From the NCBI GenBank assembly GCA_946965045.2, contig OX337228.1:6882001-6946000 (forward strand): a stretch of 64,000 nucleotides of DNA, written 5' to 3'. The notes under the pieces are model-generated. The model had not been told where the DNA came from. It saw only the letters and a list, made by a program, of their open reading frames with translations, and did not search any database. The stretch is from Epithemia pelagica (Eukaryota > Bacillariophyta > Bacillariophyceae > Surirellales > Surirellaceae). The stretch's first letter is position 1. Each line of letters opens with the position of its first letter. Positions 1 through 10,005 of the stretch are shown one piece after another. The translations under genes and the position numbers were made by a program.

Positions 1-1115
1 CGCTTCTCCTCGATCGGGTGGAGGACAACCATCCATGTTGACTGCCCCCGTCACAAACAGAACGCGGCGTACCAAGGCATTCGAAAGTACCTCGTAGACG
101 CGGTCGTCATTTTCCGAAGGTAAAGTCATCATGGCATCCAAAACGGCATACACCACGTTACAGGGAACTTGGAGTTTGCTCACTTTTTCGCTGTTGGGGC
201 CAAGGAAAGACTCTTTGACTATTTCTCCTGTACGAATCTTGGATTGACATTGACTGGCGCCTTGTAAGAGACGCAAAAAGGGCACTCCCAGTTCCGATCC
301 CGAAATCTTTGCCTGACGCACAGCAGGTCCCATGGCACACATCATACGACACGCATACACTGCAGCTCGAGGTTCTCCCCCGAAAAAATGCCACGAGGCA
401 ATGGATGCCAGGGCTTGGGCTCGAGATTTTAACAAATTGCAATGTGTTTCAGTCGTTTCCTCCTCGTTGGTTGATATCATGGGCAACGACAATTCCTCCT
501 CGAGGATTTGGTACGCCTCAGTCCCATTTCCAGCGCGCAAGAGATTTCGTACAATCGCACAACTTTCCAGAGGATTCATGTCATTGCGAAACTGATTTTG
601 ACGATAGGAAATGGCGTCCGTGGCGATTGCATGATTGTTGAGACGCAAGGCCGCCACGGTCAGTCGCGATAACAAGGATCCTTGGGAGCCATTGGCCATA
701 AACGAGTCATTTGTCTTCTCCAACAACAATTTTGCAATTCTCTTGAGTTGAGCTGTATCTCGACTATTTTGGGCTCTCTTAATGGCCGTCAACACCTGCT
801 CCGACGTGGATTCGGCCGTCAATTCCGGAGAATCGACCTTGGAAGTTTGTCTTTTGCGATTGCCGTCTTGTTGCGATGAGGCTTTGGCTTTCCTTGCACG
901 TTCCAAGGCTTTGCGCTCTGGACGAGACAATTTGGTCCGCTTCGGACGAGCCTCGGAATCGTCTTTTTCGACAGAAGTTACAGGATTTGCTGCAGAAAAG
1001 AATCTCCTGACATTATTTGCACCGAGGGTTTGAGGAATGAATTTCACATGGAACGAGAAAGTTTCGTGGAAACAAAAAGCAAGAGGGACGCATAATAGCA
1101 AGGACTTGGAGTTCA
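1..1115 (-). CDS. engB: Plastid EngB/YihA-type ribosome-biogenesis GTPase, copy A (3' part outside window)
   Basis: The start codon is at 1113-1115. The N-terminus (MNSKSLLLCVPLAVCF...) is a hydrophobic signal peptide followed by an F-containing plastid-type motif (TVSFNV). About 330 residues of helical, TPR-like extension follow, and the window ends at CPPPDRGEA, just before the G1 loop, which is seen in copies B (48285) and C (38037). I checked most of the frame by reverse complement against those copies and found it open. EngB/YsxC family members are TRAFAC GTPases needed for large-subunit ribosome assembly; a plastid role follows from the targeting signal. It lies 211 bp downstream of SF1 on the same strand. 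This is the only copy with an intact targeting end and no visible lesion, so it is likely the functional gene, but the GTPase domain itself cannot be seen here. Confidence 0.85.
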
Positions 1116-1326
1116 TGGTTCATTGTCCATCAGGGTGTCTTCTTTTGGTCATACGGATGATGTGATCATGTCTCGTGAATGGATGGCCCTCCGAATCTGC
1201 GACCCAAACGCGGTCACGAAAGACGCAGCAAAGGATGGTGTTGCTATTATTTGCTATGGAAGGAGAGATTTCAATTAGGTGTTAGTCTTTATGAATGGAA
1301 ACGAGGAAGAAGTCGATACATGGTCA

Positions 1327-3306
1327 TCACCACCAATTGAATCCTCCTCCCCCATTGTCGTAGCTACCGTAGTAACTAGAAGGGTCCCACCCGGCAGTTT
1401 CTTCACCTGGTTTGACCCGTGTGGCTGCTTGTTGCTGTTGTTGAGGTGGCGGTGCAGCTTGTTGGGGCTGCTGCTGATGTGATTGTGGTCCGTAGCTCCC
1501 ATACTGATACTGTTGGTTGTTATAGCCCGCACCATATCCTGCTTGTTGATTATATTGTTGTTGTTGTTGTTGTTGTTGATGTGGCTGTGCCATGCTTCCT
1601 TCGGGTTGGAAATTCCCATACAAGGAATTTGGGGCATGCGCGGCGGGACGAGGAGGTTGTGTAGTTCCACTGGTAGTCGATACTGCAGAGGGAGGTAAGG
1701 GTGGTGGCCCTTCCGGTGCAGGCGGCAAGGGTGGAAGGCTTCCATTGGGTGGTAGAGGTGGAAGTTTGTCCCCACCGTCATTTGATGTCGGTTCGTTGGC
1801 TGGCTGGTTGGCCTTTTTGCCATCCAGTTCAGCCATGAAAGAGAGATATTCGGAATCAATCTTTTGTTCACTTCCTTGTTGGTTGGCATCACCGCCAGCA
1901 GGATTGGTAGGGTCCAGATTGCGTCGCGTACAATCGCGTGTGGGATGACTAGTGTCACCACAAATGGCACACTTGATACCTCCCCCCATGGCACCCTTGT
2001 TAAGGAATCGTTTGGGACATTCAAAGGATCGATGTCCTTTCTCACCACAAATTTCGCAAAAGGCATCATTTTCCTTCAATGTACCATTCAAGAGGGCCAA
2101 TTCTCGAAGCTGCTGTTGTTTGTGCACATTCTTTTCATCGTCAATGACGACGAGCATTTGTTCAATCATCTCCGATGCGGCATCCACAGCACGTTGATCA
2201 TCCCCTGAAATTACCACATGCAAGGGTTCATTGTCTCCGTCCATGACTTTACCATCCCGGCGACCACGTGCTCCCTCCTTGACCGATCCCCGACCGCGAA
2301 TGGCAATTTTGCAGCCCGTCTTGGCTTCCAATTCTTTTTGCGTCTTGCCTCGTGGTCCAATAATTAATCCAATAAAATTGTAGTTCGGATGTTCTTCTAC
2401 GGGTACTCGAATCTTTTTGACTCGCCGTCGTACCAATAAGGAAGCCGCCCCCGTTGGTAACACGGGTCCAACGTTGCCCTTGTTGGATAACCGCATGATA
2501 CTTTCCAGCAAGTCTTGACGCTCGGCCGTGTATCGTTCCCTCCAACGGACCGCTCGTGTATTTTTTCGTTTCCCATCAGCACCGTAAACTAGAGACGTGT
2601 AGAAACAAGAAAAAGATGATAAGGTACAAGAAACATGGAATGGACCCTTGTTCGAACCCCAAAAGGCAACACAAAAGTCGATTGTGAGCAAACGATTATA
2701 CTTACTTGGAGGCGGCGAAGGCGATCGATCTCGATGTTCTCGTGGGAGCGCATCGACACGTGCTGCTTCCACTTCTAGATTTTCCAGACGATCGTTCACG
2801 GCACGAAGCTTGGCTTGCATGGTTCGGAGATCCTGTTGTTGTTGCTGCGTCAAGTTGGTGTTGACCGAGGACATGCTGGGCAATACGACACGGGGTGGTT
2901 GTCGTGAGGATGGGACTGGTGGTAGGGGAGCGAATCGTTTGTTCACTGGCGGATCCGACTGGCCATTCGAAGGTTCGGATGCCGCTTTGCCCCATCGCGA
3001 TTTTCGTTTGCGGGGAGCCTTTCCAGCAGTGCCATTGTTATTGGTGTCGCTCTCAATTTTGACGGCAACTCCTCCTGGACGATTTTCTTGTTGTTGCATT
3101 GCCTTGAGATATTCCTTCCGAGTTTCCTTCCATCCTGGCCAATTCAGGACTTCTTTCCACATGGAGGGATACGGACCGTACTTGTCCTGTAGCATTCGTG
3201 TCACCGGGCTGTGGTTGTGGCTGCTGTTGTACCACTCTTTCATTTTCACATGCTCATTTCGCACCGTCACCACAAACTCTGCGGCTTCCTCACTGTCTTG
3301 ACCCAT
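1327..3306 (-). CDS. SF1: Splicing factor 1 / branch-point-binding protein, copy A (intact)
   Basis: Exons are 3306-2706 and 2588-1327. The 117-bp intron (GTAAGT...CTAG) splices to ...PPPIYGADGKRKNTRAVR, matching the family signature PIYDNDGKRxNTRExR. The spliced protein is about 620 residues. It contains a U2AF-ligand-like motif (RKRKSRWG, Trp near 105), a KH domain (about 262-350, with GLIIGPRGKTQ), two CCHC zinc knuckles (Cys 378-391 and 407-420) and a Pro/Gln-rich tail with a long polyQ run ending GGFNWW. In the nucleus SF1 binds the intron branch point and recruits U2AF. The intron is a multiple of three without stops, so read-through adds 39 residues. PCF11 starts 232 bp away on the opposite strand. 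This copy keeps the full tail that copy B has lost. Confidence 0.95.
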   Translation of the reverse strand: MGQDSEEAAEFVVTVRNEHVKMKEWYNSSHNHSPVTRMLQDKYGPYPSMWKEVLNWPGWKETRKEYLKAMQQQENRPGGVAVKIESDTNNNGTAGKAPRKRKSRWGKAASEPSNGQSDPPVNKRFAPLPPVPSSRQPPRVVLPSMSSVNTNLTQQQQQDLRTMQAKLRAVNDRLENLEVEAARVDALPREHRDRSPSPPPSKYNRLLTIDFCVAFWGSNKGPFHVSCTLSSFSCFYTSLVYGADGKRKNTRAVRWRERYTAERQDLLESIMRLSNKGNVGPVLPTGAASLLVRRRVKKIRVPVEEHPNYNFIGLIIGPRGKTQKELEAKTGCKIAIRGRGSVKEGARGRRDGKVMDGDNEPLHVVISGDDQRAVDAASEMIEQMLVVIDDEKNVHKQQQLRELALLNGTLKENDAFCEICGEKGHRSFECPKRFLNKGAMGGGIKCAICGDTSHPTRDCTRRNLDPTNPAGGDANQQGSEQKIDSEYLSFMAELDGKKANQPANEPTSNDGGDKLPPLPPNGSLPPLPPAPEGPPPLPPSAVSTTSGTTQPPRPAAHAPNSLYGNFQPEGSMAQPHQQQQQQQQYNQQAGYGAGYNNQQYQYGSYGPQSHQQQPQQAAPPPQQQQQAATRVKPGEETAGWDPSSYYGSYDNGGGGFNWW

Positions 3307-3538
3307 TGTGCGTAATGGTTCAAGAACCTATACACTTGGATGATTCAAAAGACCCGTGTCGACCTCTCGTCCAAGCCCTTTGATCGAAAGAACGAAAAAT
3401 CAAAAGTGTGGTGGTGGGAGATGCAGACGTGGGGCGAAAAAATGGGACTGAAAAGGGGATGACACGACACCCCCAAAACAGAATAACTTAAGCGTTCGGT
3501 ATTGAAAATGATTCTAATATCTCTGTGTACAAATTAAT
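3307..3538. promoter_or_regulatory. Shared divergent promoter region of SF1 (copy A) and PCF11
   Basis: The 232 bp lie between the start codons of SF1 (minus strand) and PCF11 (plus strand) and hold no reading frame. Only the roughly six bases next to the SF1 ATG are shared with the upstream side of SF1 copy B, so this control region was not duplicated. No clear TATA element was seen. Coordinated expression of two mRNA-processing genes is an inference from the arrangement. Confidence 0.5.
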
Positions 3539-5639
3539 ATGACCGCTGGAAACTGGATCCGGATCATTGAAATTCCTCCCCACCACACGCAACAACGGAT
3601 CCAGCCAAGACAACAACAACAATCCATTGACATCCTTGCTTTGGAGGAGACTGATTGTCTTGACAGTTGCAGTTCCCTTGAGGCAATGACATCGAAGGCA
3701 GCGGGGGAACAAGGGAATCCAGTAGAAGTGGACGGTGACGACGAAGATGAATTGATTGACGAAGAGCAACTGCAAGAATACACAGAGATGGTGGATAATC
3801 TGGAAGAATTTCCTGTAGGTGCTGTCGCTGCGAGAACGTGAGGGGGTTTGGGTACCTGATTCTTTGTTTGCCTTTTTGTGATTGCATTCAACCCTAAATA
3901 TACAACCACAACAGGATAAGGTCAAGATCAGCAGTCTTTCCATGGTATCGGAAGATTACAGCGAGTCCTTGAGTGCCTCCAAAACCTTGTACAACATCAT
4001 ACGAGATCGAATCCTGCAAACCAAACGCGAAAGACTGTTGCCGCTCGTATATCTCATTGACAGTATCCTGAAGAATGCTAAAGGACATTTTATAAAGATT
4101 GTAGAGGACGATGCCGAGAATTGGCTCGCTTTGGTGTTTCAAAAGCTGCCCGAGGATCAAAAATTAAATCTCAAAAGAGTGTGGAAAACATGGGGCGATC
4201 TCAACTTGTTCGATTCGGAAAAGCTCAAGTCCATGAGTCGATGTTTCGACCGAAGCTCGAATAGTTCCGTTACACAAACGATTAGTACAGAAGTAGCTGG
4301 TATCACTAGAACGGTATGTAATAAGCAAGCAAGTTGTATAGTTGAGACGTCTTGGCATCTTTATGGTCTGCTGTCGCTGAGGGATGGATTGCTCTATCTT
4401 TCGCGTGTCTAATGCTTGTTTGTCTTTTGTTGTTTCTGTTTTCTTTTTCTTCAGAGCGATGGGAGTCTTCTTCTCTCCAAGGCATTGCGAGAGGAAATGC
4501 AGAATCTGTTGGATGACATGCAGAGCGATGTCAATGAGGTGGATAAGATTTCATTGGAGCGGCTTGCCCAGATTAACCCTTCGCTGTTGGCCAAAGTCAA
4601 GAAAACAGCACTCGAAGGGCTGGATCGCACAAGCCATGCAAGCGGCCATGGTCCCGGTAACCAAAGGTCACGACATCGCTCTGGATCTTCCGCTCCGGAG
4701 AACGCGATGGATAGTAATGCGTCTCTTCCCAGTTTCTTAGTCGAAACAAGACCTTATCAGCAGATTGAGAGAGCCCAAGCGTGGACAGAAATCTCATCCA
4801 AGACGAGAGAGTCGGCACCGGGCCTCGTAGACGAGCTACGTCGACAAGTTCAAATATCCGGTGAGACGCAATACACACGCCCCGAGGCCATTTCCATGAC
4901 GCAAAGTTTGGCTGCAGTCTCTGCAATTGCGGATCTTCTTTCAGCCACCTTGGAAAGGATACGAAATGAGTTGGATCAAAAGAACATTGCGTTGCAAATG
5001 GCAGCTGGTGGACAGTCGTTGCCTGGCGCAGGATTACCCGTTATACAAGCGCAGTTAGTTGATCCAAGCAACTTCACCAATGAAGGAGTCAAAAAGAAAA
5101 ACGATTCGGTTGTTTCAATGCTGTATGAGGTTGGTCTTCCTTTCGTGAGCTCATCGGATGGCCGAAGGTTTGCCTCGCAGCTGGAATTGTCCAAGCATTT
5201 GGATAGCCTTTTCAAAAAGAGTCAACTAGAAAAGTCCATTGCCAAGACAGAAGAACGAGGATGGTACGACCTTGACCTTGTATGGGCCAAGCTAGCGAGT
5301 CCAGCTGATATGGACGCAAGCGATGACCCGGCCGCGAATGCGCAGAAAAATGATGATGCTGAGGGTGAAGGAGACGGATATAGTCCGGAAACAAGCACTA
5401 TGCCTGCTGACGAGCTCCGGGACCGCTGTGTTGTATGTGGAATCAACTTTAAAATGTTTTTTGACAACGAGGACGGTCAATACAAATACAGCAACTGTCG
5501 TGAAATCGAACTCATGAATGATGAGATTGCCTTGAACGATTCGGAAAATGTTTTGGTACATGTCACTTGCTGGCGAGGACTCGGATCTCCCGAGTTTCTC
5601 ACCATGGACCAAGCATTGCAAGAAGCAGGTCGATTCTAG
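3539..5639 (+). CDS. PCF11: Pre-mRNA cleavage complex II protein PCF11
   Basis: Exons are 3539-3814, 3915-4313 and 4455-5639 (GTAGGT/ACAG and GTATGT/TCAG introns, both phase 0), giving about 619 residues. The N-terminal CTD-interaction domain spans the first intron: ...EEFP + DKVKISSLSMV, then LPLVYLIDSILKNAKG and KRVWKTWGDLNLF, the hallmark CID helices that bind phosphorylated RNA polymerase II CTD. The C-terminus carries a PCF11-type zinc finger (CVVCGINFKMFFD ... HVTCW). PCF11 couples cleavage/polyadenylation to transcription termination. A downstream ATG (MTSKAAGE) could also serve as the start; the chosen ATG gives the longest frame. It is head-to-head with SF1. Confidence 0.9.
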
Positions 5640-5847
5640 AAATAGGAGGACACGACTAGCTACTCCTAGAAGAGTATATAGGAAGATATATATGATAGAA
5701 AAGACGCCTAGCTCCCTCTGCAGTGTTAAACGTCCACGTGGAAGCCGTGTGCCCTGAATCCATCACACGTTCGATCAAACCACAGAATCCCATTGATGTC
5801 ACGACCGTCGTCACCACATTCCTTGAAGTCAACGAAAAGCTTGAACA

Positions 5848-6354
5848 ATGAGTTTGTTGAGTTTGAGGTTCATCTTCCTTACGCTTGTGGCATGCCTTTG
5901 TGCCTTGAGTAGCTCCTTTTCGCTTTCGCCGCCCATCGACAATGGAGTACTTATGCCGAGAGATGTGCGCTTGAATGGCATGGCACAACCCGAAACACAA
6001 ATAAAGACGAAAGTAAAGGTGGATGTACAGACAAAACAAAAGGTTGAAATCAAGAAGAAGGCTCAAACTGGAGATCCCGTATCAAGAAATGAAGAAGACT
6101 TCCAAGATGCTCCGATGTATAAGCTGTTGCTTTTGTCAGACGACGGATACGATGGAGAACATGTGATCACACGAATGTGCTCCATCGTGGAAGATCTAGA
6201 TGAAGATGCGGCTGCTACAATCTTTCAACAAGCGATGCAAGAAGGCAAGGCCATGTGCGGAAAGTATCCATTTGAGCGTGCCGAACTCTTCAAGGAGCAA
6301 CTGCTTCGGTCGGATCCCATGATATTTGCTGATCTTGAAGAGGAGAATGCTTGA
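5848..6354 (+). CDS. clpS: Plastid ClpS-like adaptor of the Clp protease
   Basis: This is a single exon of 168 residues. The N-terminus (MSLLSLRFIFLTLVACLCALSSSF) is a signal peptide ending in an F-containing cleavage motif typical of diatom plastid import. Residues about 90-165 carry the ClpS fold: YKLLLLSDDGYDGEHVI corresponds to the family's YKVxLLNDDxxxxxxVI, followed by EDAAATIFQQAMQEGKA. ClpS delivers N-degron substrates to ClpC/ClpP; here the conserved Asn of NDD is Ser. A Lys-rich linker (TKVKVDVQTKQKVEIKKK) separates targeting peptide and domain. It starts 208 bp after PCF11 on the same strand and is convergent with the Na+/H+ exchanger. Confidence 0.82.
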   Translation: MSLLSLRFIFLTLVACLCALSSSFSLSPPIDNGVLMPRDVRLNGMAQPETQIKTKVKVDVQTKQKVEIKKKAQTGDPVSRNEEDFQDAPMYKLLLLSDDGYDGEHVITRMCSIVEDLDEDAAATIFQQAMQEGKAMCGKYPFERAELFKEQLLRSDPMIFADLEEENA

Positions 6355-6615
6355 TGAGTTAGTATTCATGCTTTGTTGTTTCATAAAAGGTTTATAGGAG
6401 GTACTTCTATTAGTTTGGCGGATTCTATGTTGGAGGGAAGCTAGGTCACGGGGAGATTATCTCGTAGCTTTAACGGTCGTCACAAACGTTCACGGTGCAA
6501 GTCGATCATCTATGCCCTCTTCCTTCGTATGGTGATCATGACTTTTATAGGTCACGCAGACGGATCGATTCTAAACTAAAGCAAGCAAAGAATGATATCG
6601 CTACAATAGAAGTAT

Positions 6616-9600
6616 CTAGACGGCGGAACGCAAACGACGACGGCCCTTAGATACCATTTGATGGGTACCTTCCATGGATTGTCCGAGAAGTGAATCCGCG
6701 CTTTCCTCGTCCACATGCCCTTTTTCGTCGGTAGTTCCTGGGGCTAATCCCAGGTACTCCATGACATAGTAGGTATAGCCACCCAGAAAGAACACTGAGA
6801 ACATGATACAACCACTGGTCATGGCCTTGAGCTCCGGCTTGAGAGGTGTCCCTTCCCCACTTATCGAATCGTACATGGGAATGCTTTCAACAAGGGCAAA
6901 TGACATTGCCCCTCGGAGCCCAGCGAACCAAAGAACAAATTGCATCTTATGATCAATAATCACACCACCCGAAGAAACGGGAACAGTGCTCTGCCGTGAA
7001 TCTATCGATGACCATGGAGTGATTTGTCTGAGCTTCGTGAACATGTTGGCAAAAAACGATAAGAACGGGATCATCATCCCTCGACTGACACAACATGCCA
7101 GGACAGCCATGATTCCGTGGTTGATGCTCCAATGGTAGCGATGACTGAACAGGAAAAGGCCGAGGTAAGCAAAAATGGCAGTTTCCATTGTCGTAGCAAT
7201 CAACCCCGTAACGAAACCAATATGAGTCCGTGCAGTGGCCGATAGGTGACCTGTGGAAAGAGGTTTCTCCGAAATACGGGCTTCACTATCTTCCAGGTCG
7301 GGGCATCTCTGGCCGACGATATGTATATCCATGATAAAGCCTGTAGAAACGGTCGACACAATACCCGACCATCCAATTCCATCGCAGACATAATACGGTA
7401 GCAAAGCCCAACAAAAGAAGAGCAATACTTCCACCAAGGGTGTCTGACATCCTTGAAACAGCCAGAAATAGGCCGTACCGGCGTAGCCAGCAATGGCACC
7501 CACCATGAGTGATCCAAAAGCCACAACAAAGAAGTGAGACGTTGCTTCCGTGATTGTTTTTTGATCAATGATCATGTGGTCATCGAGAAAGTTCACCAGA
7601 GTTTCAAACAGAACAATGGCAACGCCGTCATTGAGTAAGGATTCTCCAAAGATGAGGACGTAGATGGTATCCTTGTCTGTCATTCCCATGTTGCTGAGCA
7701 CGCTCAGTACGGCAATGGGATCAATACTGGAGATCAGAGCTCCGAAAAGGAGAGATTCGATGTACGGAATGGGTGTACACCAACTGGAACACATACTAGA
7801 TCCTCGGTGAAGGATTTCAGCCGTTATGACTGTTGCGAGCAGGGTTCCAATGGTGGCATACAAAAGAATGGGAACAACATGCCTATTGAATGAAGTCTTG
7901 TCAATGGACAGGGCGGCTTCAAAGATGATGGGTGGTACCATGATCCGCAAAAACCACTGCCCGTCGAAACTTATGTCATGATGCGGAAAGAACATGAGAA
8001 CGTATCCACTTGCGATGCCCACAGCAATACAGCCGGCAGCCTCCGGCAACCAGAGAATTCGAAAATGTCGAATCAGGCTCTTGACCATTCCACAAAGAGC
8101 CATCACGAGCACAATCAAGAACAGACGACGATCGGATATTTGTTCGTCACCGCTTGAATTGCAGTTTTCATGATAGACATTGAGAATCGATGAGCAACAA
8201 GTCCGGGCTTCTACCGAGGAAGGATCGTTGAGCACGGCGGAAACGGCAGCGGCCGTGTTGGACATGGCTTTGGAAGAGACTGCCGCTTCTTGTGCAGCAG
8301 CATTGGTCTGATTGATCAACTTATCTCCTTGTTGAAGGATTAAAACATCCTGGATAACACCATCTCCTGCATGTTTCTTCAAGGTCGGCAAATCAAGATT
8401 GGAACTGACATGCTTTGTGGCATTGCTCGCCAGAACGTTGGACGAAGGGATGGTTTTGTTGGATAGTCCGAATTGAACCAATCTTCGATGATTTGAGGGT
8501 TGTGACATACTGTCACGATCCAACAGCTTTCGTCTCAAGTCTACATACACGAAGGAGTCCCAATCCCTGGATACAATATGCTCGGCATCGTTCCACACCT
8601 TTATAATTTCGTCTTCCACAAACAAAAAGTCATTGGTCTGACCAAACCATAATCTCCAAATGTCATGGAATTTCCGTTGCGTCTGCCACAGCCACAACTC
8701 GATCAAGTTCCAGTAGTAGCTGGATCGAATGTACAAATCATCAGTGTTCTCCTCCGCAAGACCAAGACGCCTTTGATGATACATGCGTTTTTGTTGATTT
8801 TGGTTCTTGATTCGTTTTCGACGGCGATTTTGAAATCGATGTTTAAAGTGAAGCCCATGAGATGACTGTTTGGACACTTGTTGTTGTTGAGGATTCGGTT
8901 CCACTTGATGTTGCTGTGGTCGCTGCTGCTGAGGTTGTTGTTGTTGTGGCGTAGCAGCTGTCGGTTGATCTCCACAGGTTTTATCAAAGGCTTTTTTCAA
9001 ACCTTGGCATTCATCTTTGGCATCCGTCGCGTTAATGACAAAACTCACGACGGATTCCCGACATTGCAGAGCATCGGCCGCACGCAAGGGAAGAAAGGGG
9101 TACAAGGAAGTGGGTAAGGGATCGGCAGCACGGTGAGTGGGCTTGGCATTTGACGCCTCGCCCTGGACAGTTGAGTCCTGTCTCTCGTGATTGTTGGATT
9201 CCTGCATGGTCTTGCTGGTTGTGGTTCCGGTTGCAGTGGATTCCATGGTATAGGATCGAATGCTAATGAGAGGGCTGGGCGAGGAGGGCAATGTGACAAT
9301 GTGATTCCACAAAATCATGACGCCACACACAATACTGGCCAATGCTAGCAGTTGACAATTGCGACGCCGAAGGGGATGACGTCCTGTACCCAGCCCCATC
9401 TTTTTGGGTGCACCGAGAACCACCACCATGGGATCCAGGGCACTGTTACTACTATTACTTGCTTCAGCACCACCAAGATGATCCGATATGGATAAAGTTC
9501 CGGGGCCAAATGCCTGTTGTTTGGACAAAAGGTTGTCACAGTACAATGAGATTAGGCTCATGTCGAAAACTGGGTCGTTCTTGGAACGTAGGTATGGCCC

Positions 9601-9642
9601 AGTGCGTGCGGTGTTGGTGGAAGTCATGCTAGTACTTACCAT
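6616..9642 (-). CDS. CPA1 family Na+/H+ exchanger with a long N-terminal extension
   Basis: One uninterrupted frame of 1008 residues. The transporter core occupies roughly residues 500-960: SSIDPIAVLSVLSNMG and FGESLLNDGVAIVLFE are the membrane-embedded NHE signatures (the ND pair belongs to the ion-binding site), and FAGLRGAMSFALVES is the late conserved Arg-containing helix. The N-terminal half is unusual: one predicted membrane segment near residue 100 (LLALASIVCGVMILW), then a Gln-rich and Arg/Lys-rich stretch and a Trp-rich segment (YYWNLIELWLWQTQRKF) before the exchanger domain. It exchanges Na+ or K+ for H+ across plasma or organelle membrane; location is not evident. The second in-frame ATG (MTSTNTARTG) is an alternative start, because ATGGTAAGT at the first could be a donor site. 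Confidence 0.9.
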   Translation of the reverse strand: MVSTSMTSTNTARTGPYLRSKNDPVFDMSLISLYCDNLLSKQQAFGPGTLSISDHLGGAEASNSSNSALDPMVVVLGAPKKMGLGTGRHPLRRRNCQLLALASIVCGVMILWNHIVTLPSSPSPLISIRSYTMESTATGTTTSKTMQESNNHERQDSTVQGEASNAKPTHRAADPLPTSLYPFLPLRAADALQCRESVVSFVINATDAKDECQGLKKAFDKTCGDQPTAATPQQQQPQQQRPQQHQVEPNPQQQQVSKQSSHGLHFKHRFQNRRRKRIKNQNQQKRMYHQRRLGLAEENTDDLYIRSSYYWNLIELWLWQTQRKFHDIWRLWFGQTNDFLFVEDEIIKVWNDAEHIVSRDWDSFVYVDLRRKLLDRDSMSQPSNHRRLVQFGLSNKTIPSSNVLASNATKHVSSNLDLPTLKKHAGDGVIQDVLILQQGDKLINQTNAAAQEAAVSSKAMSNTAAAVSAVLNDPSSVEARTCCSSILNVYHENCNSSGDEQISDRRLFLIVLVMALCGMVKSLIRHFRILWLPEAAGCIAVGIASGYVLMFFPHHDISFDGQWFLRIMVPPIIFEAALSIDKTSFNRHVVPILLYATIGTLLATVITAEILHRGSSMCSSWCTPIPYIESLLFGALISSIDPIAVLSVLSNMGMTDKDTIYVLIFGESLLNDGVAIVLFETLVNFLDDHMIIDQKTITEATSHFFVVAFGSLMVGAIAGYAGTAYFWLFQGCQTPLVEVLLFFCWALLPYYVCDGIGWSGIVSTVSTGFIMDIHIVGQRCPDLEDSEARISEKPLSTGHLSATARTHIGFVTGLIATTMETAIFAYLGLFLFSHRYHWSINHGIMAVLACCVSRGMMIPFLSFFANMFTKLRQITPWSSIDSRQSTVPVSSGGVIIDHKMQFVLWFAGLRGAMSFALVESIPMYDSISGEGTPLKPELKAMTSGCIMFSVFFLGGYTYYVMEYLGLAPGTTDEKGHVDEESADSLLGQSMEGTHQMVSKGRRRLRSAV

Positions 9643-10005
9643 GTGTGATGTTGTGACCCAGTGGGCTGGCTGCTGTTTTGCTGTTGTGATTGTCGTCTAG
9701 GAATCCAATTCTGGAAGAGCTCAATGCGTCCTCTCACTTCTTCAGTTCCAATCGTGTTGGAGATTCAAGGAAGAGTACAATATCGGCAGGTGCAGAGTGC
9801 TGAGGATGGAATGAGACGCAGAATGCGAAATGGTCATGGCGACGGTGGCGGCATCAAGTCTTGCTGCCAAAAACACTCTGGAAGATAAATCTCCTCTAGC
9901 TGTAGCTAATATACATAGCAGAGATAGCTATGTTCCTATATGTCTAATCCAGAAAACTATCCATCTTCTTTTTATCAGCGATGCTAACCAAAAAGTAGTT
10001 TGACC
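9643..10005. other. Intergenic, divergent exchanger / ELM2-PHD gene
   Basis: These 363 bp separate the start codons of two divergently oriented genes. I see no convincing reading frame, RNA gene or repeat. A short AT-rich patch (agctgtagctaatatacatagcagagatagc, around 9898-9928) is the only distinctive composition. Confidence 0.5.

Larger units (their letters stand above)
1..3312 (-). repeat. Segmental duplication copy A (inverted, runs off the window)
   Basis: Read on the minus strand, this block carries SF1 followed by EngB and matches plus-strand positions 46108-49403 almost base for base, apart from scattered substitutions and small indels (polyQ length, one codon in EngB). Homology on the right stops about six bases upstream of the SF1 start codon. 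The left limit is outside the window, so copy A may continue into the X and Y genes seen in the other copies. It is the least damaged copy: both of its reading frames are open as far as visible. Confidence 0.93.
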
